Shown here: positions 9,158 to 18,609 of the stretch, piece after piece
Numbering within the stretch: position 1 is the first letter of the stretch
Layout of the letters: each line of letters starts with the position of its first letter
Source: an uncultured Bacteroidales bacterium
GTDB lineage: Bacteria; Bacteroidota; Bacteroidia; Bacteroidales; Muribaculaceae
Direction of reading: 5' to 3'
DNA length: 48,857 nt
NCBI GenBank assembly: GCA_902785925.1
Contig: CADAAI010000020.1
Coordinates: 1 to 48,857, forward strand
Made by a program: the position numbers and the translations under genes
Notes under the pieces: model-generated
What the model was told of the DNA's origin: nothing
The model's input: only the letters and a program-made list of their open reading frames with translations
Databases searched by the model: none

Positions 9158-10126
9158 ATGAAATCACGCAAAAAGAAAATATTGCTCCAGGCTATCATTG
9201 CCATCTTTTTAGCAGCAGTGATAGCTCTCATTGCCGCATCATTCTATTTCTTAAATTATGCGCTAGGGCCTTACAAGCGCTCCCACCAAGAGGCAATGGA
9301 GCGTTTCTACAAACGCGAGCCGGCATCGCTCAAGACATGGGTCGACTCTCTAGAGCTATGCCACGTTATGCACGACACCACTATCAATATCGACAGCAGG
9401 GGCAAAATGGCGGCTCTTTACTTGCGTGCGCCACAACCCACCAATCGAGTGGCTGTGCTGTTGCATGGCTATAACGACCGTGCCGAGTCGATGCTACACA
9501 TTGCTTACATCTACTACCACGATATGGGGTTCAATGTGCTGCTGCCACATTTTTTCGCCCATGGCGACAGCGATGGCGATCACATTGACATGGGATGGCC
9601 CGACCGCCTCGACATGATTAGATGGATTAATGTGGCCGACAGCATGTTCCGTGGTGACTCCACATCGACTCAGGTAGTGGTGCACGGCATCTCGATGGGA
9701 GGGTTTACCACCATGTGCATTAGTGGCGAGAAATGTCCACCCTGTGTCAAGTGTTTCGTCGAGGACTGTGGTTACACAAGCGTGTGGGATGAATTTGCTG
9801 GCGAAATGCGCAACGAGTTTGACTTGCCCGCCTTCCCTCTCATGCACACCACTAGCCTGCTGTGCAAAATGCGCTATGGATGGACTTTCAGCGAGGCTTC
9901 AGCTATCAACCAGCTTAAGAAATCGACACTCCCCATGCTCTTCATTCATGGCGATGCCGACGACTTTGTCCCCTATGCCATGCTCGACCACCTTTACGCC
10001 GCCAAACAGCATGGTTACAAAGAGAAATACGTCGCTCACGGAACCGAGCATGCTCGCTCATTCACCAATCACCCCGAGGAATACACTAGCCGTGTGAAAT
10101 CCTTCGTTTCCCGCTTCATTAAATAA
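9158..10126 (+). CDS. membrane-anchored alpha/beta hydrolase
   Basis: A 322-residue serine hydrolase with one N-terminal membrane helix (residues about 8-34) and an outward-facing catalytic domain. The nucleophile elbow is HGISMGG (about 171-177), the acid is in FIHGDADDFVP (about 265) and the histidine is in HGTEHARSF (about 296). Close relatives are annotated as BAAT/dienelactone-type or FrsA-like hydrolases; the substrate cannot be told from the sequence. It is tightly packed between the amidase (5 nt) and miaA (3 nt). Confidence 0.85.
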   Translation: MKSRKKKILLQAIIAIFLAAVIALIAASFYFLNYALGPYKRSHQEAMERFYKREPASLKTWVDSLELCHVMHDTTINIDSRGKMAALYLRAPQPTNRVAVLLHGYNDRAESMLHIAYIYYHDMGFNVLLPHFFAHGDSDGDHIDMGWPDRLDMIRWINVADSMFRGDSTSTQVVVHGISMGGFTTMCISGEKCPPCVKCFVEDCGYTSVWDEFAGEMRNEFDLPAFPLMHTTSLLCKMRYGWTFSEASAINQLKKSTLPMLFIHGDADDFVPYAMLDHLYAAKQHGYKEKYVAHGTEHARSFTNHPEEYTSRVKSFVSRFIK

Positions 10127-10129
10127 ATC

Positions 10130-11026
10130 ATGAAGAACCTAGTTGTTATAGTTGGTCCAACAGGAGTGGGTAAGACGGCAGCTGCTATCAAGCTTGCTCA
10201 ACACCTTGGTTGCGACATCATCAATGCCGACTCGCGTCAGGTGTTCCGAGGCATTCCCATTGGCACGGCAGCCCCCACTCCTGAGGAGCAAGCTCTGGTA
10301 CACCACCACTTTGTGCAGTTCAAGGAACTTGACGAGTACTACAGTGCTGCCCAATTTGAGGCCGATGTCATGTCTCTCTTGCCATCGTTGTGGCAGCAAG
10401 GCGACTATGTAGTGATGTGTGGCGGTTCAATGATGTATGTCGATGCGGTGTGCAACGGCATCGACCCAATCCCCGACATTAGTTACGAAGTGCGCACAGC
10501 CGTCAAGCAGCAGTGGAAAGAGCATGGTCTCAAACCACTATTGGAAGAGTTGCAACGCCTCGATCCAGCCTATTATTTGCAGGTCGACAAACTCAATCCC
10601 GTGCGCATCATCCATGCTGTCGAGGTATGCCGTCAAGCCGGTGTACCCTACTCCTCGCTACGTACCGGAAAGGCTAAAGAACGGCCATTCAACATCATCA
10701 AGATTGGAATCAACATAGACCGTCCTGCCCTCTTCGACCGCATCAATCGCCGAGTTGATGCCATGATCAGCCAAGGTCTAGAGCAAGAGGCGCGCAACGT
10801 CTACCACCTACGCGACCTCAACTCACTAAACACAGTAGGCTATAAGGAGATGTTTGCAATGCTCGACGGCACAATGGACCGCACCACAGCCATCGAGCGT
10901 ATCAAAAAGAACACTCGCCTCTACGCTAAAAAACAACTCCGCTGGCTCCTACGCGACCCCGACATCACCTGGTGCACACCCAACGAATGCCTCAACACCG
11001 CCCTCAACCTACTGAAATTTGTGTAA
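10130..11026 (+). CDS. miaA: tRNA dimethylallyltransferase
   Basis: It transfers dimethylallyl from DMAPP to A37 of tRNAs that read UNN codons. The 298-residue protein has the P-loop GPTGVGKT at 9-16, the IINADSRQVFRGIPIGTAAP block at about 31-50, the GGSMMYVDAVCNGI block at about 97-110 and the LNTVGYKEM motif near 230. It ends the operon that starts at trmB. A 28-bp inverted repeat begins 3 nt after the stop. Confidence 0.96.
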   Translation: MKNLVVIVGPTGVGKTAAAIKLAQHLGCDIINADSRQVFRGIPIGTAAPTPEEQALVHHHFVQFKELDEYYSAAQFEADVMSLLPSLWQQGDYVVMCGGSMMYVDAVCNGIDPIPDISYEVRTAVKQQWKEHGLKPLLEELQRLDPAYYLQVDKLNPVRIIHAVEVCRQAGVPYSSLRTGKAKERPFNIIKIGINIDRPALFDRINRRVDAMISQGLEQEARNVYHLRDLNSLNTVGYKEMFAMLDGTMDRTTAIERIKKNTRLYAKKQLRWLLRDPDITWCTPNECLNTALNLLKFV

Positions 11027-11028
11027 AT

Positions 11029-11086
11029 TCCAAAAAAACACCGATTTTTATGGAATCAATTCCACAAAAATCATGTTTTTTGTGGA
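11029..11086. repeat. 28-bp imperfect inverted repeat between miaA and the DUF4143 ATPase gene
   Basis: Arms 11029-11056 and 11059-11086 are separated by 2 nt and match at 22 of 28 positions. Both contain a TCCA...AAAAA start and a TGGAAT end. It lacks a following T run. It may be a bidirectional terminator or an operator for the ATPase gene, whose -7 box starts 20 nt further on. Confidence 0.7.
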
Positions 11087-11105
11087 TTTAACTAGAATAA
11101 TTTAC

Positions 11106-11113
11106 TATCTTTG
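11106..11113 (+). promoter_or_regulatory. -7 box (TATCTTTG) for the DUF4143 ATPase gene
   Basis: A TAnnTTTG match lies 21 nt before the ATG at 11135. It shows that the alternative TTG start at 11111 is too far upstream. Confidence 0.6.
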
Positions 11114-11134
11114 CCAACACAAATTACTTGCAAT

Positions 11135-12256
11135 ATGATTTATCGAAGTATAGAGAAAGACTTAATACAACATCTTTTTAAAGGCAAAGCTATTGTGATA
11201 ATGGGGGCTCGTCAAGTAGGGAAAACTACCCTACTAAAAAAATTATTTGCCGACGGAAACGACATTTTGTGGCTCAATGGAGATCAAAGCGCCACAAGAG
11301 CTCTTTTCGAAAACATTTCTTTGACTAGCATCAGACCCATTATTGGCAACTCAAGAATTCTCATAATTGACGAAGCTCAAAGAATCAGAGACATTGGCAT
11401 CAAACTTAAAATTATTATTGATGGCATGCCTGAACTGCAAGTAATCGCTACTGGTAGTTCATCTTTTGATCTTGCCAACAAAATCAATGAGCCACTGACT
11501 GGACGCAAATGGGAATATCATCTTTTCCCTTTGAGTTTCAACGAACTGGCAAACACCACTAATGTTTTAGAAGAAATACATTCATTGCCTCAGCGACTCG
11601 TATTTGGTAGTTATCCAGAAGTAATTAATAATGTTAATGATGAACAAAAAACTCTAGTGGAACTAACCGATAGCTACCTCTACAAAGACATTCTGGAATT
11701 CGACAGCATTCATAAACCCGATAAACTGGTAAACTTGCTACAAGCTCTTGCCTATCAAATAGGTAGCGAAGTTTCTTACACTGAGCTATCACAACTCACC
11801 GGCATCGATGTAAAAACAGTGGATAAATATATTACCATTCTAGAACAAGCCTATATAGTATTTAGGCTGAGGTCATTCAGCAGAAATCTACGTAACGAAC
11901 TGAAAAATAGCCGTAAAATTTACTTTTATGACAACGGAATAAGAAATGCGGTAATTCGCGATTTTTCGCCAGCTGAGGTTCGTGGAGATGTTGGTGCATT
12001 ATTTGAAAATTATATCATTTCAGAGCGAATAAAACATAAACATTACACTAATGACTACTCAATTAGTCGTTTTTGGCGAACATCAACACAGCAAGAGATC
12101 GACTATATTGAAGAAAAAGATGGCAAAATAAACGCATTTGAGATTAAGTGGAACCCTAATCGTAAAGCAAAATTGCCGCTATCATTCAAAAACGCCTATC
12201 CTCTAGCCTCATTTAATATCATCAATCGCAATAATTTCTACGAATATCTTATTTGA
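11135..12256 (+). CDS. AAA ATPase with DUF4143 (archaeal-type ATPase family)
   Basis: A 373-residue cytoplasmic ATPase of the AAA_14/DUF4143 type. Walker A is GARQVGKT at 24-31 and Walker B is ILIIDEAQ at about 76-83. A winged-helix region (SYTELSQLTGIDVKTVDKYI) lies at about 215-234. The C-terminal DUF4143 block has the nuclease-like signature EIDYIEEKD...AFEIKWN at about 327-347, resembling PD-(D/E)XK folds. These genes are common, scattered and of unknown function. Its AT-rich codons differ from the neighbouring miaA and recX, it has its own promoter, and it sits just after a palindrome, all suggesting acquisition. Confidence 0.85.
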   Translation: MIYRSIEKDLIQHLFKGKAIVIMGARQVGKTTLLKKLFADGNDILWLNGDQSATRALFENISLTSIRPIIGNSRILIIDEAQRIRDIGIKLKIIIDGMPELQVIATGSSSFDLANKINEPLTGRKWEYHLFPLSFNELANTTNVLEEIHSLPQRLVFGSYPEVINNVNDEQKTLVELTDSYLYKDILEFDSIHKPDKLVNLLQALAYQIGSEVSYTELSQLTGIDVKTVDKYITILEQAYIVFRLRSFSRNLRNELKNSRKIYFYDNGIRNAVIRDFSPAEVRGDVGALFENYIISERIKHKHYTNDYSISRFWRTSTQQEIDYIEEKDGKINAFEIKWNPNRKAKLPLSFKNAYPLASFNIINRNNFYEYLI

Positions 12257-12258
12257 AA

Positions 12259-12744
12259 ATGGTCCCAAAACCCATAACTCCTGAAAACGCTTACTTGCGG
12301 CTCACCACGTTGTGCGCACGCTCCGAGCAAGCCGAGGGTGACTTGCGCAAGAAGTTGCATGATTGGGGGATAAGTCCATACAACATCAACGAAATTATCA
12401 ACCGCCTAAAGCAGGAACGATTCCTTGACAACGAACGATTTGCACGAGCTTATTGCCACGACAAACTACGTTTCAACGGCTGGGGACGCATCAAGATTGC
12501 CTTTATGCTTCGCGGCAAGGGCATTGAGCAAGAGTTTATCGATGCAGCTCTTGCCGAGATTAACGAAGAACAGTATTTCGCAATCCTCAACGACGCACTG
12601 GAAACTAAGGCGCGAAGCCTCAAAGACAGAGAACCACAACAAGTCCGTAATGCGTTGCTTCGCTTCGCAGCCTCACGTGGCTTTGAGCCAGCACTCTTCT
12701 TCCCTGCCGTGTCACGCCTAACCCAAACAAGCCATGAAGATTAA
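12259..12744 (+). CDS. recX: regulatory protein RecX
   Basis: RecX binds RecA filaments and limits recombination. The 161-residue protein (ATG at 12259, 3 nt after the ATPase stop; an in-frame TTG at 12253 overlaps it) has the three-helix repeats typical of the family: SEQAEGDLRKKLHDWG, INRLKQERFLDNERFARAYC, and WGRIKIAFMLRGKGIEQEFI. Its end overlaps the comF start by 11 nt, so the two are translationally linked. Confidence 0.92.
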   Translation: MVPKPITPENAYLRLTTLCARSEQAEGDLRKKLHDWGISPYNINEIINRLKQERFLDNERFARAYCHDKLRFNGWGRIKIAFMLRGKGIEQEFIDAALAEINEEQYFAILNDALETKARSLKDREPQQVRNALLRFAASRGFEPALFFPAVSRLTQTSHED

Positions 12745-13441
12745 AGACTTGCTCACCAGCGCCACAGCAGTGATCATGCCACGCAACTGCTCGGTATGCG
12801 GAAAGCCGCTCGATGCCGATGAGCGCTACATCTGCCGTCGCTGCATGATGGACATGCCACGCACCCATTACGAGGATATCCCATTCAATGCATTCGACCA
12901 ACTCATGGCAGGAAAAGTGCCCATCGAGCGCTGCGTCAGCTACTTCTTCTACCAGAAGAACGACCCATACGCTTCTATTTTACACGATATTAAATACCGC
13001 AATATGCCCACTATGGGGCGATGGCTCACCGAGCACGCCACTCACGAGTTACTGCCGAGCCACTTCTTTGACGGAATCGATGCCATAGTGCCTGTGCCTC
13101 TGCACTACACCAAGCTTGCCAGCCGTGGCTACAACCAAAGTGAGTACCTTGCCAAAGGCATAGCACGAGCCATTGGCGTGCCTGTCATCAAAGCTTTGAG
13201 GGCAACAAAAGAGCACTCTACCCAAACCCACAAAGACGCTGCCGAGCGACTACTCAACACGCAAGGTATGTATGCCGCCAGCTCGCACCACTGCCATGGC
13301 CTTGACGGCAAGCATCTACTCATTGTCGACGACGTAGTGACTACAGGCTCTACCCTACTCGCTTGTGCCACTGCTCTCAAAACGGCCATTCCCAACGTGC
13401 GTCTTTCGCTCTTCACCCTCGCTGCAGCCCAACTCGAATGA
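12734..13441 (+). CDS. ComF family amidophosphoribosyltransferase-like protein
   Basis: A 235-residue ComF/GntX protein. An N-terminal zinc ribbon (CSVCGK at about 19-24, CRRC at about 34-37) precedes a phosphoribosyltransferase fold with PVPLHYTKLASRGYNQSE and the PRPP loop LLIVDDVVTTGSTL near 196-209. ComF proteins act in DNA uptake in competent bacteria and have been linked to replication-fork functions elsewhere. No other competence gene is adjacent here, though a DprA-like domain occurs in the RAYT gene at 37080-38075. Confidence 0.9.
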   Translation: MKIKDLLTSATAVIMPRNCSVCGKPLDADERYICRRCMMDMPRTHYEDIPFNAFDQLMAGKVPIERCVSYFFYQKNDPYASILHDIKYRNMPTMGRWLTEHATHELLPSHFFDGIDAIVPVPLHYTKLASRGYNQSEYLAKGIARAIGVPVIKALRATKEHSTQTHKDAAERLLNTQGMYAASSHHCHGLDGKHLLIVDDVVTTGSTLLACATALKTAIPNVRLSLFTLAAAQLE

Positions 13442-13497
13442 CACGTCAGCACAATATTTAGACATCTTTGCAGTTAAAAATATAAATAACTCACGAT

Positions 13498-14676
13498 ATG
13501 AAAAAGATTATCACTACAATATTATTCGCTGCTATCATCCTGATGAGCGCTAGCGCGGCAACGGTAAAGAACGACTACTTCACACTAACAACACCCGACG
13601 ACAGCTGGTTCCTCACCAACGACGACGCCCTCAGGCCCTATGGCGCACGAGTCGACGTGGCACGTATGGATGCTCGCGGCGCAACTCTCGAACTCGCACG
13701 CATCGATTATATCGAGGGTGCTTTCGACCCTTTGCTCTACCTCACCCATCAAGTGCTGGAGAAAAAGGATGTCTTCTGCCGCACGGCAACCAATTTCACC
13801 GATGTCTATGATTCGTTCCTAGCGCACCGTCCAACACAGAGCGTGCAGTTCAAAAAAACGTCAAACAACTACACCTACGACTGCGAGGCTGCAGCGTTCA
13901 ATGTGGGATACGGCACCGTATTGGTAATCATGGCACACCGCAATGGTATACCCAGCTTGATAGGCCGAGTGCTCGATGCTCTCATTTTCAATGTCGACAC
14001 CACACCAGTCACTACCGCCGCGCAGTGTGTCAATGCCGCCAGCAAGGTAGTGTCACGCCATCATCTGCCCATTGGCAACAACGAGCACCTGAGTGGTGTG
14101 GAGATGAGTGGCGACTCTTCTACCATCACCCTCAAAGTCACTGTGCCTTACATCACCAAAGAAAACGTCAATGTGCCAGCTTTCGTCACCACCAAACGCG
14201 ACGCATGGTTCAAGCAGGCACCCGAAGCAATGAAGTTCAACCTCCTTCTGGCAGCAGCAACACGAGAGCGTAAACTCCTGCGTTACTTCTACGTCGACAC
14301 CAAGGGCAACGAAATAGGCACTCTGCTCATCTATCCCGAGGAGTATGAACAAGTAGAACAACTTGCCGCCGAGAAGCAGCAAAGCATTATCGAGCAAGAG
14401 ATTGCACAAGCTCAAGAAGAATTGCGCGCACAGGAGGCAAAGAAAGCCGAGGAAGAAGCAAAAAAAGCTGAACTTGCCGCCGCCAAGCAACAAGAAGAGA
14501 AACAGGCTAGTGCTCCCAAGCAACCTACAACCATCACTCACATCGTGAAATCGGGCGATAGTCTAACCAAGCTTGCCAAGAAATACAACACAACCATCGC
14601 TGCCATCAAAGCCGCGAACCCCACACTGAAAAACGATCAAATTCAAATTAACCAAAAACTCGTCATTCCTCAATAA
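13498..14676 (+). CDS. secreted LysM-domain protein
   Basis: A 392-residue exported protein with a signal peptide at 1-20. Residues 21-280 are an unrecognised domain. About 280-335 form a charged coiled coil rich in Q, E, A and K (EKQQSIIEQEIAQAQEELRA and onward). Residues about 348-391 are a LysM module (HIVKSGDSLTKLAKKYNTTI...NQKLVIPQ) that binds peptidoglycan glycan. A CATCTTTG box at 13463-13470 is a near match to the -7 consensus. It may tether an envelope activity; the main domain's role is unknown. Confidence 0.85.
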   Translation: MKKIITTILFAAIILMSASAATVKNDYFTLTTPDDSWFLTNDDALRPYGARVDVARMDARGATLELARIDYIEGAFDPLLYLTHQVLEKKDVFCRTATNFTDVYDSFLAHRPTQSVQFKKTSNNYTYDCEAAAFNVGYGTVLVIMAHRNGIPSLIGRVLDALIFNVDTTPVTTAAQCVNAASKVVSRHHLPIGNNEHLSGVEMSGDSSTITLKVTVPYITKENVNVPAFVTTKRDAWFKQAPEAMKFNLLLAAATRERKLLRYFYVDTKGNEIGTLLIYPEEYEQVEQLAAEKQQSIIEQEIAQAQEELRAQEAKKAEEEAKKAELAAAKQQEEKQASAPKQPTTITHIVKSGDSLTKLAKKYNTTIAAIKAANPTLKNDQIQINQKLVIPQ

Positions 14677-14699
14677 ACGCTCAACTGGAGCATCACTTT

Positions 14700-16814
14700 T
14701 TATTCTTCATAAAATTCAGTCACATCCTGGTAGGCCTTATCGCCATCATATAGGAAGTAGTGCTGGCCCTGTCCCAAACCCATAATGTTGCTTGTTTGGT
14801 GGCTACTGTTACCTGCATTGAAGATTATATTGATGGTTTCGTAGTCCACATCAAAGCGGTGCGTCCACCACACCACTCCATCGCTGGTAGTGCGCGTCTC
14901 GGTCATCTGCATGCCTGGCCAGTTTCCGTTAAGAACAGTATTCCTGCCATTCACATACACCCATGAGTATAGATAGGGTGCCACGTCGGCTCTCACGTTG
15001 ATTATTATTCCAGTCTCAGGAGTCTCGGGTTGGTAAGTTCCAAGTATTATATCATATACCAATGTTATGTCGGCAGAATTAATCGCTCCGTCACTGTTCA
15101 CATCAGCAACTATAATATCCTCCTCACTTGTCACAACATTACCCATCAAGATATCATAGAGCATGGTAATGTCGGCGGCATTTACCGTTCCATCGAGATT
15201 CACATCTCCCAGCGTCATACCTGGAATCCCCCACTGCTCGCCAAGCCACTGATATTTGCTCTCAAAATATTCCTTAAAGGTGTCTCGGTCGTTAAGGATA
15301 TCAGGGTTTCCATACTGAGGCCACCTCGCTGCATCGCTCATCGCCGCATGATAAATCTGGTCTATGAAGCTGTCAATAAAGTCCCCCATTTCCTTGTAAT
15401 GAAGCAGAACAAAGCGGTTCCAATGCTTTAGAACAATCTCCTGGAAATGTGGAAACTTCGCAATCTCACCAATCCACGTCTGCGTGAACGCAGGGCGGTC
15501 ATAGATGAATCTACCTATATTGCGGTGATAGGCGTTGCCAAAGTCCCACACCGGCCCAAACATTATTTTGGCATCGTTGCCGTTCTCTTTGTGCCAAAAG
15601 CAGCTGCCGTGAAACGACTCAGTGTCGTCGAGTAACTCCTGAACAATGTAGTAGCACGCTAGCGTGTCGGGGTCGATATAACTCTCCCAACTGTTGTTTG
15701 TTTTGTCTGTAACGTAGATAGCAGCATTGGTGGAATTGATAAGTCCAGTCAGATAGGTGCGCTGCTGGTCACTCAAGTGCTCGGGTGACTTATAGGTCGA
15801 ATATATACTGTTACCGTTGCCCTCAACGGTTCGCACTTGCTCATCCTCTTGATAATTGTCAATCTCAACAAGCCAACCTCCACTCACCACAAACGGGCTC
15901 GTCTCATAGTCGGCCTGCTCGGTAACGTTCACGCGGTCGGGCTCCACGCGCACTGTCTCGGTGAGCATGTAAAGCCCTATGTAATCGCCATTCAGAACAA
16001 CCTCTACGGGCTGCTGCGACGGTGTCCACGCCAGCCCCATGCGACGGCTGAGTTCATATCCTACAGTGTTACGCAAGCAACCCAGTTTGTCATCGGCATT
16101 AGCCATCAGCGCCCAGTTTTTATTGCGTTTCATACCAAGCAACGAAGTTTTAGCGTCGAGTTTTAATCGGTAAGGCTTCTTGTCAAAATCGGTCCAAGTG
16201 TAGTTACCACGACCACGTATCTCCATTGGTTGTGGTGCTTCCTCCGAACCCACATTTTCAACACCCTCAATTCCCATATTATCAATATAGTAGTAGGCAT
16301 AAACATATTCTTCCTTCGACGTGATGGGTTGCGAATTCTCGGTGTTGATATACATTACTGGCAAGGTGCCTGAGTAGGAAGTCGCCTCCCCAGGTTTTAT
16401 CCAAGTCCCCGAGGCCCAGTTATTGCCACTTGTGGGTGTGTACACCCATCCCACGGGTATCGAGAGTTCGCAGGTGGTGGTGCGCCGCTCGTTGCGAGAG
16501 GTGATGCGATCTTTCAAGTCGGGGAAAGTTTCGTTGTGCATTCCATCAGGAATTGTGGTCTCGGCAAAGCAATACCTGTACATTCCCGTCACGGTTTCAG
16601 GTATGGTGATGCTCCACAGGTTGTCGCCCTCGTTAGTCATGGTCATCACATAACTCTCTAGGTTGGAATAGCTGCCAAAGACAAATTTCACCACCGAGTA
16701 TTTCGTGAGTGAATTGTCGAAATAGAATGTCCCTTTAGGAATGTCGAGCGCGCTGGTGTCAAAAATGCTCATAACCAGCAACACAAGGGCTAGCAGTGTG
16801 TTTTTTCTTGTCAT
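14700..16814 (-). CDS. secreted CotH-kinase-like protein with dockerin and CBM26-like module
   Basis: A 704-residue exported protein (signal peptide 1-22). Residues about 20-150 form an N-terminal beta domain. About 160-520 are CotH-like, with MEIRGRGNYTWTDFDKKPYR, KTSLLGMKRNKNWALMAN, RNTVGYELSRRMGL, VEVVLNGDYIGLYMLTE and MFGPVWDFGNAY. CotH family proteins are atypical protein kinases, so surface protein phosphorylation is possible. About 537-593 is a dockerin pair (GDVNLDGTVNAADITMLYDI / DVNSDGAINSADITLVYDI). About 605-695 resembles starch-binding module CBM26. It has no type IX tail and is last in a minus-strand operon after tatD (9 nt). Confidence 0.85.
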   Translation of the reverse strand: MTRKNTLLALVLLVMSIFDTSALDIPKGTFYFDNSLTKYSVVKFVFGSYSNLESYVMTMTNEGDNLWSITIPETVTGMYRYCFAETTIPDGMHNETFPDLKDRITSRNERRTTTCELSIPVGWVYTPTSGNNWASGTWIKPGEATSYSGTLPVMYINTENSQPITSKEEYVYAYYYIDNMGIEGVENVGSEEAPQPMEIRGRGNYTWTDFDKKPYRLKLDAKTSLLGMKRNKNWALMANADDKLGCLRNTVGYELSRRMGLAWTPSQQPVEVVLNGDYIGLYMLTETVRVEPDRVNVTEQADYETSPFVVSGGWLVEIDNYQEDEQVRTVEGNGNSIYSTYKSPEHLSDQQRTYLTGLINSTNAAIYVTDKTNNSWESYIDPDTLACYYIVQELLDDTESFHGSCFWHKENGNDAKIMFGPVWDFGNAYHRNIGRFIYDRPAFTQTWIGEIAKFPHFQEIVLKHWNRFVLLHYKEMGDFIDSFIDQIYHAAMSDAARWPQYGNPDILNDRDTFKEYFESKYQWLGEQWGIPGMTLGDVNLDGTVNAADITMLYDILMGNVVTSEEDIIVADVNSDGAINSADITLVYDIILGTYQPETPETGIIINVRADVAPYLYSWVYVNGRNTVLNGNWPGMQMTETRTTSDGVVWWTHRFDVDYETINIIFNAGNSSHQTSNIMGLGQGQHYFLYDGDKAYQDVTEFYEE

Positions 16815-16823
16815 TGCAGGTAA

Positions 16824-17594
16824 TTAGAGGTCAAGACTGAAAAGGGCTATTGCGTTGCGGTCGGTGGCTTGCGACACCTCATCGGGCTCAACACCAAGAT
16901 GCTCAGCAATGAAGTGGCAGATGTAGGGAATATTGGCGCTCTCATTACGCTTGCCGCGGTTGGGCACTGGTGCCAGATAAGGCGAGTCGGTCTCAAGCAA
17001 CAATCGTTCTAGCCCCACCACAGGCAGGATGTCCTTGACGTTGCTTTTCTTGAAGGTTACGATGCCGTTCACTCCAAAGTAGAAGTCACCACGCTCGCGC
17101 ACCTTTTCCACCTCCTCGGGAGTGCCAGTAAAGCTGTGAAACACACCTCGCGGCAACTCCTCGCCAAAGTTGTCCAGCACACTCAATATCTCGTCTATAG
17201 CGTTGCGGCAATGGATGATGAATGGTAAGTCTAATTCTTTGCACCAATGCAATTGGGTGTCAAGTGCCTCCATCTGCTGTTCGCGCCATGTGGAGTCCCA
17301 ATACAGGTCGATGCCTATCTCCCCTACTCCCACTGGATGATACTCTTCGAGCAATGGGCGCATAGCCTCAAGTTGCTGCTCAAAGTCGGCATTCACATCC
17401 TCGGGATGTAGCCCTAAGGCAATCGACACATATCCAGGATTGGCATCACGTGTCGCAACTACCTGCTGCACACTCTCAAGATTCTCGTTTGGCAGAATGA
17501 TGTGGCGCACGCCAGCATCTTTGGCGCGCGCTATCACCTCGTCACGATCCTCATTGAAATCGCGGCAATAAATATGACTATGTGAGTCAATCAT
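16824..17594 (-). CDS. tatD: TatD family metal-dependent DNase
   Basis: A cytoplasmic TIM-barrel hydrolase that acts as a 3'-5' DNase or deacylase-type enzyme. Over 256 residues it shows the HSH metal motif in MIDSHSHIYCRDF, GEIGIDLYWD near 92-101, FIIHCRNA near 126-133, FHSFTG near 152 and the metal-binding LLLETDSPYLAPVPNRGKRN block near 200-220. It lies in an operon between the prenyl synthase and CotH genes. Confidence 0.94.
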   Translation of the reverse strand: MIDSHSHIYCRDFNEDRDEVIARAKDAGVRHIILPNENLESVQQVVATRDANPGYVSIALGLHPEDVNADFEQQLEAMRPLLEEYHPVGVGEIGIDLYWDSTWREQQMEALDTQLHWCKELDLPFIIHCRNAIDEILSVLDNFGEELPRGVFHSFTGTPEEVEKVRERGDFYFGVNGIVTFKKSNVKDILPVVGLERLLLETDSPYLAPVPNRGKRNESANIPYICHFIAEHLGVEPDEVSQATDRNAIALFSLDL

Positions 17595-17632
17595 TCTTAA
17601 ACTAAAATCCTCTTTACCTTAAAAAACAAGAA

Positions 17633-18607
17633 CTATCTATCGCGGTCCACAAGGCGGTTGATTATGCCTTCAAACACCTTATAGGCATCGTAGCTCATCT
17701 TTGTCTCATGCAGCAAGTCAAGGGCATTATGAGAATAGTTGACAATGGCATTGCGTGCCAAGTCTTTGAGGCCGAGTTTCTCGTACAGCGCTGTCACTGC
17801 AGCGATTTTTTCCTGTTTGGGCGAGGTGGTATCGGCAAGCCAGCGGTTGAGCTCAATTGCATCATTGCCTGCCGAGTTGTCGATGGCATTAATCAGCAGG
17901 AATGTCTTCTTGTTGTTCACGATGTCGCCGCCAATCTCCTTGCCAAAGGTCACTGGGTCGCCCCACACGTCGAGATAGTCATCCTGAAGTTGGAAAGCAA
18001 GACCCAGATTTACTGCCATGTTGTAAATTGAGTCAGCATTCTCCTTATCGGTCCTTGCAACAAGCGCTCCAGCCTTGCAGGCACAACCCAGTAGCACCGA
18101 TGTCTTGAGCCTGATCATGTTGATATACTCTTCAACAGTGACATTGTTACGGGTTTCATAGTCCATATCATATTGCTGGCCTTGATACACCTTCATTGCT
18201 GTATCGTTAAACAGGTCCATCATGTCATGAAGTATGTCGTCGTCAACTCTAGATATGGCCTGTGTTGCCATTGTGAGCATGGCATCGCCACTCAGGATTG
18301 CCACATTATCATTCCACTTGCAGTGAACGGTGGGTTGACCACGGCGCAGGTCGGCACGGTCCATCACGTCGTCATGGAGCAGGGTGAAGTTGTGGAACAA
18401 CTCAATGCCTAGTGCCACGCTGGTTGCCTTGCCTAGGTCGCCACCCATAGCCTCGCAGGTCATAAGGGTGAGTACTGGTCTAACGCGCTTGCCCCCTTGG
18501 ACCATTGTATAGGATATTGGCTCATATAGCTTTGCTGGCTGAGCGGGATAGTTTATGTTGTTGATAGCGCCTTCCACTAGGCGAAGGTAATAATTGTAGT
18601 CGTGCAT
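17633..18607 (-). CDS. polyprenyl diphosphate synthase (short-chain type)
   Basis: It condenses isopentenyl diphosphate with allylic diphosphates to feed quinone, lipid carrier or hopanoid synthesis. In 324 residues it has GGKRVRPVL near 38-46, the first aspartate motif DDVMD at 79-83 followed by RADLRRGQPTVH, and the second motif QDDYLD near 207-212. A Phe five residues before the first motif is large and usually limits chain length, so FPP or GGPP is the likelier product than octaprenyl diphosphate. It starts 2 nt after the lipoprotein gene at 18610-19254. Confidence 0.9.
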   Translation of the reverse strand: MHDYNYYLRLVEGAINNINYPAQPAKLYEPISYTMVQGGKRVRPVLTLMTCEAMGGDLGKATSVALGIELFHNFTLLHDDVMDRADLRRGQPTVHCKWNDNVAILSGDAMLTMATQAISRVDDDILHDMMDLFNDTAMKVYQGQQYDMDYETRNNVTVEEYINMIRLKTSVLLGCACKAGALVARTDKENADSIYNMAVNLGLAFQLQDDYLDVWGDPVTFGKEIGGDIVNNKKTFLLINAIDNSAGNDAIELNRWLADTTSPKQEKIAAVTALYEKLGLKDLARNAIVNYSHNALDLLHETKMSYDAYKVFEGIINRLVDRDR

Positions 18608-18609
18608 AA

